Both the position numbers and the translations under genes were made by a program. Below, piece after piece: positions 7,926-16,245 of a stretch of 64,000 nucleotides of DNA. Source of the stretch: JAURVT01 sp049059935. GTDB lineage: Bacteria > Actinomycetota > Actinomycetes > Propionibacteriales > Nocardioidaceae. The notes beneath the pieces are model-generated. The model did no database searches, was not told the origin of the DNA, and saw only the letters and a program-made list of their open reading frames with translations. The stretch lies in the NCBI RefSeq assembly GCF_049059935.1, contig NZ_JBMGQR010000006.1:1-64000 (forward strand), written 5' to 3'. Numbering within the stretch: position 1 is the first letter of the stretch; each line of letters begins with the position of its first letter.

Positions 7926-9026
7926 TCAGACCTCGACGCGGTGCATCCAGCCGCGGGTGTCCTCGGCGCGGCCGTACTGCAGGTCCACGAGGGTCTGGCG
8001 CACGGCGGCGGTGACCGGGCCGGCCTGCCCGTCGCTGCTGCTGACGGCCTCGCCGCCGTCCCAGGCGAGCCTGCCGACGGGCGTGACGACCGCCGCGGTG
8101 CCGCACGCGAACACCTCGGTGATGCGGCCCGACGCGACGCCGTCCTTCCACTCCTCGATCGAGAAGGGGCGCTCGGTGACGGCGTGGCCGAGGTCGGAGG
8201 CGATGGTGTGGATCGAGTCCTTGGTGATGCCCTCGAGGATCGAGTCCGACTGCGGCGTGACGATCGAGCCGTCGTCGTGGACGAAGTACAGGTTCATGCC
8301 GCCGAGCTCCTCGACCCACCGGTGCTCGCGGGAGTCCAGGAACGCCACCTGGTCGCAGCCGTGGGCGGCTGCCTCCTGCTGCGGCAGCAGGGAGGCGGCG
8401 TAGTTGCCGCCGCACTTGGCCGCCCCCGTGCCGCCGGTGCCGGCGCGTGAGTAGTGCTCGGACAGCCAGATGCTGACCGGCTTGAGGCCGCCCTTGAAGT
8501 AGGCGCCGGCGGGCGAGGCGATCACCGAGAAGGTGACGTGCTGCGAGGGCCGGACGCCGAGGAAGACCTCGGAGGCGAACATGAAGGGCCGCAGGTACAG
8601 ACTCTTCTCCTCCCCGCGCGGCACCCACGCGAGGTCGGCCGACACCAGGGCGTCCACCGAGCCGATGAACCACTCGGCCGACAGCTGCGGCAGGGCCAGC
8701 CGGGCGGCCGAGCGCTGGAAGCGGGCGGCGTTGGCGTCGGGCCGGAACGTCCACACCGAGCCGTCGGCGTGGGCGTAGGCCTTCATGCCCTCGAAGATCT
8801 CCTGCGCGTAGTGCAGGACGGCGGTGGCCGGGTCGAGCGACAGCGGGCCGTAGGGGACGACGCGCTCGTCGTACCAGCCGCTGTCGGGCGTCCACTCGGC
8901 CAGGACCATGTGGTCGGTGAAGTAGCGCCCGAAGCCGGGGTCGGCGAGGATCTCGTCGCGTCGCTGGTCGGCGACGGGCGCGGTGCTGCGCTCGACGCGC
9001 GGCTGGAACGGCTTCGGGGTGGTCAT
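7926..9026 (-). CDS. ilvE: Branched-chain amino acid aminotransferase
   Basis: 366 residues, PLP-dependent fold type IV transaminase that makes the last step of isoleucine, leucine and valine synthesis. It has the long form typical of actinobacteria: MVLAEW near the N-terminus, GLKPVSIWLSEHYSRA, and AKCGGNYAASL carrying the PLP lysine, then EVFACGTAAVVTPVGRL near the C-terminus. I chose ATG 9026 rather than GTG 9035 because TACCGT (9039-9034) places the transcription start one base before this ATG; the upstream GTG overlaps that element. Immediately downstream is the SDR gene, which overlaps its stop codon. Confidence 0.92.
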   Translation of the reverse strand: MTTPKPFQPRVERSTAPVADQRRDEILADPGFGRYFTDHMVLAEWTPDSGWYDERVVPYGPLSLDPATAVLHYAQEIFEGMKAYAHADGSVWTFRPDANAARFQRSAARLALPQLSAEWFIGSVDALVSADLAWVPRGEEKSLYLRPFMFASEVFLGVRPSQHVTFSVIASPAGAYFKGGLKPVSIWLSEHYSRAGTGGTGAAKCGGNYAASLLPQQEAAAHGCDQVAFLDSREHRWVEELGGMNLYFVHDDGSIVTPQSDSILEGITKDSIHTIASDLGHAVTERPFSIEEWKDGVASGRITEVFACGTAAVVTPVGRLAWDGGEAVSSSDGQAGPVTAAVRQTLVDLQYGRAEDTRGWMHRVEV

Positions 9027-9033
9027 GTCGTGC

Positions 9034-9039
9034 ACGGTA
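9034..9039 (-). promoter_or_regulatory. -10 element of ilvE
   Basis: TACCGT on the minus strand matches TANNNT, and the expected start site (seven bases on) is 9027, one base before the ATG at 9026. This implies a leaderless ilvE mRNA; no Shine-Dalgarno is present before either candidate start. Confidence 0.5.
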
Positions 9040-9101
9040 GCGAACCTCTCGGTGAGAATCTGCGGGGCCTGGGGTGCTGAGGACGGCCGCGCAGGTCGTC
9101 C

Positions 9102-10172
<1,071 letters not shown>

Positions 10173-10178
10173 GCGTCG

Positions 10179-10184
10179 ACCCTA
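10179..10184 (-). promoter_or_regulatory. -10 element of leuB
   Basis: TAGGGT on the minus strand, six bases (CGACGC) before the leuB ATG. It places the transcription start at the A of the ATG, so leuB can be transcribed on its own as a leaderless mRNA. Confidence 0.5.
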
Positions 10185-10241
10185 TCGAGCGGTCTCACGA
10201 TCTGGTACGCCGGTCTCGTTCGGTGGGACACGATGTGCCCG

Positions 10242-10364
10242 TCAGTTGTCGTCGGGGCGCTCGCCGCCGTTGTCACGGCGGTCCATGGCGGTCTGGACGG
10301 CCGCGGTGGCGCGGTCGTCGTCGCGCAGGTGGCGGGGTCCCCACTCGGGGTACATGTCGTACAT
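10242..10364 (-). CDS. Small acidic protein beginning MYDMYPEWGP
   Basis: A 40-residue ORF with a strong Shine-Dalgarno, AAGGAG eight bases before ATG 10364. The sequence starts MYDMYPEWGPRHLRDDD and is hydrophilic, rich in Asp, Arg and Asn, without a signal or membrane segment. The aromatic N-terminal motif looks like the kind of small protein conserved in high-GC actinomycetes, but I cannot name a family. It lies 69 bases upstream of leuB on the same strand, yet leuB has its own promoter. Confidence 0.6.
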   Translation of the reverse strand: MYDMYPEWGPRHLRDDDRATAAVQTAMDRRDNGGERPDDN

Positions 10365-10713
10365 GGTGATGACTCCTTCGGCGTTGGTGGACGGGCTGCG
10401 GGTCCGGATGTGCCGGGACCCCGCCGGTGCCACGCGCCCGTCCCGCCGACGGATCGCGTCGGGGGGAGCTGGAGCCTGAGACGAGTGATGCGGATGGCGA
10501 TGTCGTCCTCGCGGCGGAAGTCCCGGACCATGACCGAACTCCGCGGCGAGGGTGGCCCTACGAGGCCTCGCCGCGGCAGTCGATGAGTACGTCGAGCTTC
10601 CGCATGATGGCGACGACGTTAGCCCCGTCACGTGGCGGTGTCAGCAGGTCGACGTCGGCGTCCCACGGGCTGAGACCGCGTGCCCGAGGCGTGGACCGTG
10701 GGAGACTGGTCCG
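10365..10713. other. 349-bp region without an assigned gene, with a possible leader ORF and hairpin
   Basis: No long credible gene. On the minus strand a 15-codon ORF (10605-10558, MRKLDVLIDCRGEAS) sits four bases after a predicted start site set by TAACGT (10621-10616). An 11-bp perfect inverted repeat (10541-10551 and 10566-10576) embraces its stop codon. Further downstream an ATG at 10531 opens a frame beginning MVRDFRREDD that runs on past the small-protein start and looks like a shadow. The right end holds the promoter of the methyltransferase gene. The region is best read as the 5' leader of the small-protein gene. Confidence 0.4.
10702..10707 (+). promoter_or_regulatory. -10 element of the methyltransferase gene
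   Basis: GAGACT has A at position 2 and T at position 6 of the TANNNT pattern and is followed by exactly six bases and the GTG at 10714. A leaderless transcript is likely; no Shine-Dalgarno is present. Confidence 0.4.
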
Positions 10714-11277
10714 GTGAGTGCCCCCACCGACGTCCCGCCGCTGGTGGCCCGAGCCCTCGACCTCTCGCGTCGCCAGGGCTTCATCACCTCCACCCGCACC
10801 GAGACCGGCCGCCTGCTCGCGTCGCTCGCGGCCTCGCGCGGGGGCACCCTCGCCGAGCTCGGCACCGGCTGCGGCGTCGGCTCGGCCTGGATCTCGAGCG
10901 GGATCCCCGAGGGCGCCAAGGTGGTGAGCGCCGAGCTCGACCCGACGCTCGCCGAGAAGGTCCAGGAGATCTTCGACGACGTGCCGCAGGTGGAGGTCAC
11001 CGCGGGCGACTGGAGCACGCTGGAGAAGTACGCGCCGTTCTCCCTGCTGTTCGTCGACGTCCGCGACGTCAAGCGCACCGTGGACGCCGTCGCCGACCTG
11101 ATGGAGCCCGGCGGCATCGCCGTGCTCGACGACTTCACCCCCTGCCACACCTGGCCCCCGATGTTCGAGGGCCGTGTCGACACGCTGCGCGAGCAGTGGC
11201 TCACCGACGAGCGCTTCATCGCCGTCGAGGTGATGGTCGCGCCGGACTCCTCGGTCGTCCTCGCCACGCGTCGCTGA
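10714..11277 (+). CDS. Class I SAM-dependent methyltransferase, O-methyltransferase-like
   Basis: 187 residues from GTG 10714. Motif I is ELGTGCGVGSAWI (about residues 48-60); SAELDPTLAEKVQEIF follows with the acidic ribose-binding residue, and FVDVRDVKRTVD and IAVLDDFTPC are equivalent to motifs II and III. The early RRQGFITSTRTETGRLLASL resembles the cap of catechol-type O-methyltransferases. The substrate cannot be read from the sequence. An ATG at 10552 is in frame but would need a 54-residue extension overlapping leader sequence, so I rejected it. Confidence 0.75.
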   Translation: MSAPTDVPPLVARALDLSRRQGFITSTRTETGRLLASLAASRGGTLAELGTGCGVGSAWISSGIPEGAKVVSAELDPTLAEKVQEIFDDVPQVEVTAGDWSTLEKYAPFSLLFVDVRDVKRTVDAVADLMEPGGIAVLDDFTPCHTWPPMFEGRVDTLREQWLTDERFIAVEVMVAPDSSVVLATRR

Positions 11278-11289
11278 GGCGGCCGGGCG

Positions 11290-12246
11290 TCAGTAGCAGG
11301 TGGCCAGCGGGCGCGGGCTCTGCGCCATCTCGACCGTGGGCGAGACCTTGGTGCTCGGGACGACGAAGCTGATGCCCTGGGCGTCGAGGCGGCCGGCGTC
11401 GGCGACGCCGATCACCTGACCCTCGATGTCGAGCATCGGGCCGCCGGAGTTGCCGGGGTTGATCGCCGTGTCGGTCTGGATCAGGCCGGTGAACTTCTTG
11501 CCCGACACCACGATCTCGCGGTCCAGGCCCGACACGGTGCCCTCGGTGAGGGTCTTGGGCGAGTCGAGCGGGAACCCGATGGCCGCGATGCGGGTGCCGG
11601 TGACGGGCTGCTCGTCGGCGACCTCGAAGACGTGGCCGTCGTCGACCGGCTCGGAGAGCTTGACCAGGGCGAGGTCGTCGGACTCGGCGGCCGCGACGAC
11701 CGTGCCCTCGACCTCGGTGCCGTCGAAGTCGACGTCGATCGAGGTCGCGCCGTCGACCACGTGGTACGCGGTGACGGCGAGGTCGGGCTCGACGAGGAAC
11801 GCCGTGCCGGTGCCGCCGCCGCGGCAGGTGCCGATGCGCACCTGGCCCACGCCCGAGCTGACGCTCTCGTAGACCGAGGCGAAGTCCTCGAACTGCGTGG
11901 GCTCGGTGGTGGCGGGCGTGTCGCGGTCGTCGGCGACGTCGCTGTCGCGCGACTGCTCACCGAGGAGGAACACTCCCCCGGCCAGGACGGCCCCCACGAC
12001 CACGACGGCCACGATGCCGATGGCGACCGACAGGCCGCGTCCGCCGCCGCCGCTCGGGCCCGGCTGCGGGCTGCTCCACTGCTGCTGGGGCTGCTGCGGG
12101 GGCGGGCCGTAGCCCTGGGGCTGTTGCGGCGGTGCCCCGTAGGAAGGCTGCTGCACCGGGGGCGGCGCGACCATGCTCGCGCCACAGGTGGCGCACGTGC
12201 GGCGTCCCGGGGGCTGGGTGGCCCGACACCTCGGACAGCTGCTCAC
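11290..12246 (-). CDS. Membrane-anchored trypsin-like serine protease with zinc ribbon and Pro/Gln-rich linker
   Basis: 318 residues, GTG start. Domain order: a zinc ribbon (CPRC at 4-7, CATC at 17-20), a Pro/Gln/Gly-rich linker (about 26-68), one transmembrane helix (about 74-95) and an HtrA-like trypsin domain. The triad is visible as AVTAYHVVDG (His), DDLALVKL (Asp) and NPGNSGGP (Ser). No PDZ domain follows. Predicted topology: ribbon and linker inside, protease outside. Such proteins act in envelope quality control, but the target is unknown. Its 3' end is convergent with the methyltransferase. Confidence 0.8.
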   Translation of the reverse strand: MSSCPRCRATQPPGRRTCATCGASMVAPPPVQQPSYGAPPQQPQGYGPPPQQPQQQWSSPQPGPSGGGGRGLSVAIGIVAVVVVGAVLAGGVFLLGEQSRDSDVADDRDTPATTEPTQFEDFASVYESVSSGVGQVRIGTCRGGGTGTAFLVEPDLAVTAYHVVDGATSIDVDFDGTEVEGTVVAAAESDDLALVKLSEPVDDGHVFEVADEQPVTGTRIAAIGFPLDSPKTLTEGTVSGLDREIVVSGKKFTGLIQTDTAINPGNSGGPMLDIEGQVIGVADAGRLDAQGISFVVPSTKVSPTVEMAQSPRPLATCY

Positions 12247-12313
12247 GGTGGTCCCCCTCGTCCCCGGCGGACGACTCCCGTCGGCCGGAGCACCAGGGTA
12301 GGTCCCGACGGGG

Positions 12314-12997
12314 TCAGGCGCGGGTCGCGTCCGGGACGGGCCGGGGCGCCGGGACGTCGAGGCGCACCTGCACCCAGGGCAGGAACAGCTGCACGATCGG
12401 GCCGATGGCGAGCGCGTACAGCACCGTGCCGACGCCGACCGTGCCGCCGAGCGCGAAGCCGACCGCGAGCACCACGACCTCCACCCCGGTGCGGGCCACC
12501 CGCACGCTGCACCCGGTGACGCGCACGATGCCGAGCCAGAGCCCGTCGCGCGGGCCGGGGCCGAGGTGGGTGCCGATGTAGAGCGCGCCGGCCAGTCCGT
12601 TGAGCACCACCCCGCCCAGCAGCATGGCGATCCCGACCCACAGCTGGTCGGGCTCGGGGAGCACCGCGATCCCGGCGTCGGCGGCCAGGCCGATCAGCAC
12701 CACGTTGAGCACGGTGCCGAGCCCGGGCCACTGCTTGAGCGGGATCCACAGCAGCAGCACGGCCGCGCCGACCGCGATGACCACCTGCCCGAAGGTGAGC
12801 GGCACGTGGATCGCCACGCCCTCGTGGAAGACGTCCCACGGGTCCAGGCCGAGGCCCGCCTGCACGAGCATGGCCATCGACCACCCGTAGAGCAGGAGCC
12901 CGAAGACCAGCTGCGGCACCCGGCGCCCCAGCCGTCCGGCGCGCAGCTGGGCCAGGCTCGACAGCGCGGGCGGGTCGTAGGTGCGACGGGGGCTCAT
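12314..12997 (-). CDS. YczE/YitT-like integral membrane protein
   Basis: 227 residues with about five hydrophobic segments (LVFGLLLYGWSMAMLVQAGLG; VVIAVGAAVLLLWIPL; VLNVVLIGLAADAGI; WVGIAMLLGGVVLNGLAGAL; GVEVVVLAVGFALGG). The pattern ALxLDPWDVFHEGV and LGPGPRDGLW fits the YczE family of unknown transport or structural role. Start ATG 12997 has AGGA eight bases upstream; ATG 13006 is an alternative. It is divergent from a MocR-type regulator, the gene order known for yczE and yczR in Firmicutes, with shared operator-like repeats in the 53-bp gap. Confidence 0.75.
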   Translation of the reverse strand: MSPRRTYDPPALSSLAQLRAGRLGRRVPQLVFGLLLYGWSMAMLVQAGLGLDPWDVFHEGVAIHVPLTFGQVVIAVGAAVLLLWIPLKQWPGLGTVLNVVLIGLAADAGIAVLPEPDQLWVGIAMLLGGVVLNGLAGALYIGTHLGPGPRDGLWLGIVRVTGCSVRVARTGVEVVVLAVGFALGGTVGVGTVLYALAIGPIVQLFLPWVQVRLDVPAPRPVPDATRA

Positions 12998-13016
12998 GGG
13001 GTCCATCCTGGCGTCC

Positions 13017-13060
13017 ACTGGTCTACGAATCGATAGCCAGTCGTGGCACAGTGGCCTACG
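13017..13060. promoter_or_regulatory. Operator-like repeats between the yczE-like gene and its MocR regulator
   Basis: Two direct copies, ACTGGTCTACG (13017-13027) and AGTGGCCTACG (13050-13060), match at 9 of 11 bases and start 33 bp apart, about three helical turns. A third, inverted copy, ATAGCCAGT (13033-13041), lies between them. MocR-family regulators, including YczR, are known to bind such direct plus inverted repeats. The second copy overlaps the first possible GTG start of the regulator gene. Confidence 0.55.
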
Positions 13061-14520
13061 TGATCGTCGCCACCGTGTCCGCCTCCCGTCTGCGCGACCT
13101 GCTGGGCCTGACGGCGTCGGACTCCCCCGGCTACCGGGCACTGTCCGACGCCGTGCGGCTGCTGGTCGCCGAGGGCGGCCTGGCGCCGCGCACCCGCCTG
13201 CCGAGCGAGCGCGAGCTCACGGCGGCGCTGGCCGTCAGCCGGACCACGGTCACGCGTGCGTACGCCGACCTGCGCGACGCCGGCTACCTGGTGTCGCGGC
13301 GCGGGTCGGGCAGCGTCGTCAGCCTGCCGGGGTCGCGCGGCACCACGCGGGTGGCACCGGTCCCCGAGGCGCTCGGGCTGCACACCGACGACAGCCCCGA
13401 CGGATCGGTGCTCGCGTGGACCATCGCCTCGTCGCGCGCGGTGCCGGGGGTCGGTCGGGCCTGCGCCCGCGCGGTCGAGGCGCTGCCCGCGTACCTCGGC
13501 CAGAGCGGCTACCACCTGGCCGGGGTGCCGGCGCTGCGGGAGGCGATCGCCCGCCGGTACGACGAGCGTGGGCTGCCCACCGATCCCGACCAGGTGGTGG
13601 TGACCGCCGGCGCCCAGGCCGGCTGGACCCTGCTGATGCGCTCGCTCGCCCGGCCGGGCGACCGCGTGCTGCTCGACTCCCCCACCTACCCCAACGCCGC
13701 CGAGGGCGTGCGGCAGGGCGGCCTGCGTCCCCTCGGGGTGCCGCTCGACGGCGCCGGCTGGGACGTCGAGGCACTGGCGTCGACCGTGCGCGCGTCGCGT
13801 CCGACGCTCGCCTACCTGCTGCCCGACTTCCACAACCCCACCGGCGCGCTCATGGACGACGGCACCCGCGAGCGTCTTGGCCGGGTGCTGGCGCGGTCGG
13901 CCACGACGGCCGTCGTCGACGAGACGATGCTCGACCTCTCGCTCGACGTGGAGGAGGCGGACCTGCCGCTGCCGTTCGCCGCGCACGACCCGTCGGCGGT
14001 GACGGTGGGCTCGGCGAGCAAGAGCTTCTGGGGCGGGCTGCGGATCGGCTGGGTGCGCGCGCCGCACGACGTCGCCCGCCTGCTGCTGCAGCGTCGCTCG
14101 GCCACCGACCTCGGGGCCTCGCTGCTCGACCAGCTCGTGGTCGCCGAGCTGCTGGCCGACCGGGACGTCGTGCTGGCCGAGCAGCGGTCGACGCTGCGCG
14201 CGGGCCGGGCGCGCCTGGAGTCGCTGCTCGCGGACCACCTGCCCGACTGGCGTCCGAACCACCCGTCGGGCGGGATGGCGCTGTGGACCCGCCTGCCCGA
14301 GCGGCGCAGCACGTCGGTCGTCGCCGCCGCCGAGCGCCAGGGGCTGCTGCTGACGTCGGGTCCGCGGTTCTTCGTCGGCCCCGGTGGCGAGCAGCACCTC
14401 CGCCTGCCCTTCAGCCGCACCCCCGAGCACCTCGACGAGTCCGTCCGCCGCCTCGCCACCGCCTGGAGCACCCTCGACACCCCCACCCCCCACCCCCGAG
14501 CCGTCAGCATGACCGCCTAG
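13051..14520 (+). CDS. MocR-family (GntR plus aminotransferase domain) transcriptional regulator, YczR-like
   Basis: 489 residues from the first GTG. The N-terminal GntR winged helix (about 8-85) includes LPSERELTAALAVSRTTVTRAY and RRGSGSVV. The rest is a fold type I aminotransferase: HLAGVPALREAIARRY, DSPTYPNAAEG, LPDFHNPTGA and the PLP lysine in GSASKSFWGGLRIGW. It probably senses PLP or a PLP adduct and controls the divergent yczE-like gene. The start is uncertain: GTG at 13051, 13060 or 13075; the later ones avoid overlap with the operator repeat. Confidence 0.85.
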   Translation: MAYVIVATVSASRLRDLLGLTASDSPGYRALSDAVRLLVAEGGLAPRTRLPSERELTAALAVSRTTVTRAYADLRDAGYLVSRRGSGSVVSLPGSRGTTRVAPVPEALGLHTDDSPDGSVLAWTIASSRAVPGVGRACARAVEALPAYLGQSGYHLAGVPALREAIARRYDERGLPTDPDQVVVTAGAQAGWTLLMRSLARPGDRVLLDSPTYPNAAEGVRQGGLRPLGVPLDGAGWDVEALASTVRASRPTLAYLLPDFHNPTGALMDDGTRERLGRVLARSATTAVVDETMLDLSLDVEEADLPLPFAAHDPSAVTVGSASKSFWGGLRIGWVRAPHDVARLLLQRRSATDLGASLLDQLVVAELLADRDVVLAEQRSTLRAGRARLESLLADHLPDWRPNHPSGGMALWTRLPERRSTSVVAAAERQGLLLTSGPRFFVGPGGEQHLRLPFSRTPEHLDESVRRLATAWSTLDTPTPHPRAVSMTA

Positions 14521-14544
14521 CCAACAAGCAAAAGCAACCAGGGA

Positions 14545-14642
14545 GCCGATCCGGCAGTTCTGCAGCATCGATCCGCCCCGGCCACCCACGGCCACGCGAC
14601 CGGCCTCCGAGCGGATCGATGCTGCAGAAGTGACGGATCGGC
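14545..14642. repeat. Long inverted repeat at a convergent gene junction
   Basis: Two perfect 19-bp arms (14558-14576 and 14611-14629) around a 34-base spacer are extended, after a 4-base mismatch, by 9 more perfect pairs (14545-14553 with 14634-14642). It lies between the convergent regulator and tenA genes. It probably acts as a two-way terminator; there is no T tract. The arm sequence TTCTGCAGCATCGATCCGC resembles TTCCGCAGCATCCGTCCGC near 17870. Confidence 0.8.
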
Positions 14643-14689
14643 GCCGTAGCGGCGAGCGACCGGCGCGGCGACGCCGCCGAAAGCCGTCC

Positions 14690-14752
14690 GAACCCGCGGA
14701 CGGACGCGTCGCAACCCGCGGACGGTGCCATCAGAACCCGCGGATCGCGGGA
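14690..14752 (+). repeat. Three tandem 22-bp units ending in GCGGATCGCGGG
   Basis: Units at 14690-14711, 14712-14733 and a partial 14734-14752 share (G/C)AACCCGCGGA at their start. A unit of the same type, followed by the same ending, occurs at 29137-29176. The array has no spacers and so is not CRISPR. Confidence 0.7.
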
Positions 14753-14761
14753 CGGGGCGGG

Positions 14762-15436
14762 CTAGGGGGCCACGACGGGCCAGGCCTCGCCGCGCCAGGC
14801 CGAGTCCCAGAACATCAGCTCGAAGCGGGTGGCGCGGACGTAGGCGGCGGTCATGTCCTCGCGCCGGGGAGGCGTCGTGGCGGCCGCCAGGCCGTCGGCG
14901 TACTGCGAGGCCGCGCGGACGGCGGCGTCGAAGTCGTCGTCGGCGTAGGTCTCGATCCAGGACCGGTAGGGATGGTCGGGGCCGGTGCCGCGGGCGGCGA
15001 TCGCAGCGCCGACCTCGGCGTAGACCCGGAAGCAGGGCAGCACCGAGGCCACCGCGACCTCCACGGGCGCCGACGTCGCCTGGGCCTGCAGCCACCCGAC
15101 GTAGGCGTCGCACGTGGGCGACGGCTCGGCGGCGCCGGGGGCGTCCGGGTCGAGACCGAGCGGCTTCGGGAACCCGCGGTGCAGCCCGCGCTCGGCCTCG
15201 ACGGCGCCGGCGGCCGCGCCGGCGAACAGCGCCACGCCCGTCGCGTCCGGGGCGCGGGACGCGATGCCGGCCAGGGCCCGCGCGTACCCGAGCAGGTAGT
15301 GGGCGTCGTCGAGCAGGTAGCGGGCGAACACGTCGCCATCGAGCGTGCCGTCGGACAGCGCGGCGACGAACGGGTGCGCGAGCACGGCGTCGTACCAGGG
15401 CGCGACGGCCGACCAGGCTCCCTCCGACCAGCTCAT
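14762..15436 (-). CDS. tenA: TenA-family thiaminase II / aminopyrimidine aminohydrolase
   Basis: 224 residues, all-helical TenA family, which hydrolyses aminopyrimidine breakdown products of thiamine to hydroxymethylpyrimidine for salvage. The catalytic cysteine lies in VLPCFRVYAEVG (residue about 136), the conserved acidic residue in RATRFELMFWDSAW near the C-terminus, and LLDDAHYLLGYARA near residue 45 fits the family. The start ATG 15436 overlaps the thiD stop as ATGA, so it is the last gene of the riboswitch-controlled thiamine operon. The presence of the cysteine places it in the TenA_C group. Confidence 0.88.
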   Translation of the reverse strand: MSWSEGAWSAVAPWYDAVLAHPFVAALSDGTLDGDVFARYLLDDAHYLLGYARALAGIASRAPDATGVALFAGAAAGAVEAERGLHRGFPKPLGLDPDAPGAAEPSPTCDAYVGWLQAQATSAPVEVAVASVLPCFRVYAEVGAAIAARGTGPDHPYRSWIETYADDDFDAAVRAASQYADGLAAATTPPRREDMTAAYVRATRFELMFWDSAWRGEAWPVVAP

Positions 15437-16245
15437 CGCGGGCGCCTGCGTCCGCGCAGGTGGTCGACGGGACCGTGGCCGCGCCCGATCTCGAGGTCGG
15501 CACCGGCCTCGAGCGCCTCGGCGAGGAAAGCCTTGGCGCGCAGCACGGCCTCGCCGAGCGGCAGCCCGACCGCGAGCCCGGCGGCGACCGCCGACGACAG
15601 CGTGCAGCCGGTCCCGTGGGTGTTCGGCGTGCGCACGCGGGCGGTGGGCAGCTCGAGGACGCCGTCGGCGTCGACGAGCACGTCGACGAGGTCGCGGTCG
15701 CCCGGCGCGTGGCCGCCCTTGACGAGCGCGGCGGCGGCACCGAGACCGAGCAGGCGGCGCCCGGCGTCGGCCATCTGGTCCGGGCCGGCGACGGGTCCTC
15801 CCACCAGCGCCTCGGCCTCGGGCAGGTTGGGGGTGACGACGGTGGCCAGCGGCAGCAGCTCGTCGCGGATCGCGGCGACGGCGTCCTCGGGCACGAGCCG
15901 GTCGCCCGAGGTGGCGACCATGACGGGGTCGAGCACCACGGCGGGCACCGGGTGGCGGCGCAGCGCGCCGGCGACGGCCCGCACCAGGACCGCGTCGCCG
16001 AGCATGCCGATCTTGACGGCGCGGACGTCGAGGTCGGCCACGACCGCCTCGTACTGGGCGACCACGAAGTCCGGCGGCACCGGGTGGATGTCGTGGACGC
16101 CGGTGGTGTCCTGGACGGTCAGGCCCGTGACCACCGTGGCGCCGTAGACGCCGAGCTCGGTGACGGTCTTGAGGTCGGCCTGGATGCCCGCGCCGCCCGA
16201 CGGGTCGGAGCCGGCGATCGCGAGCACGACCGGCTCGCGGCTCAT
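15433..16245 (-). CDS. thiD: Hydroxymethylpyrimidine / phosphomethylpyrimidine kinase
   Basis: 270 residues, ribokinase-like kinase that phosphorylates HMP and HMP-P in thiamine synthesis. LAIAGSDPSGGAGIQADLKT (about 8-27) is the family hallmark; VKIGMLGD, VLDPVMVATSG, VTPNLPEAEAL and the anion-hole motif NTHGTGCTLSSAVAAGLA follow. It overlaps both thiE and tenA by 4 bp (ATGA), so the operon is translationally coupled. Confidence 0.93.
   Translation of the reverse strand: MSREPVVLAIAGSDPSGGAGIQADLKTVTELGVYGATVVTGLTVQDTTGVHDIHPVPPDFVVAQYEAVVADLDVRAVKIGMLGDAVLVRAVAGALRRHPVPAVVLDPVMVATSGDRLVPEDAVAAIRDELLPLATVVTPNLPEAEALVGGPVAGPDQMADAGRRLLGLGAAAALVKGGHAPGDRDLVDVLVDADGVLELPTARVRTPNTHGTGCTLSSAVAAGLAVGLPLGEAVLRAKAFLAEALEAGADLEIGRGHGPVDHLRGRRRPR

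Noticed and set aside
14690..14752. Tandem 22-bp units considered as a CRISPR array
   Set aside because: Units abut directly with no unique spacers, only three copies, and no cas genes are nearby.
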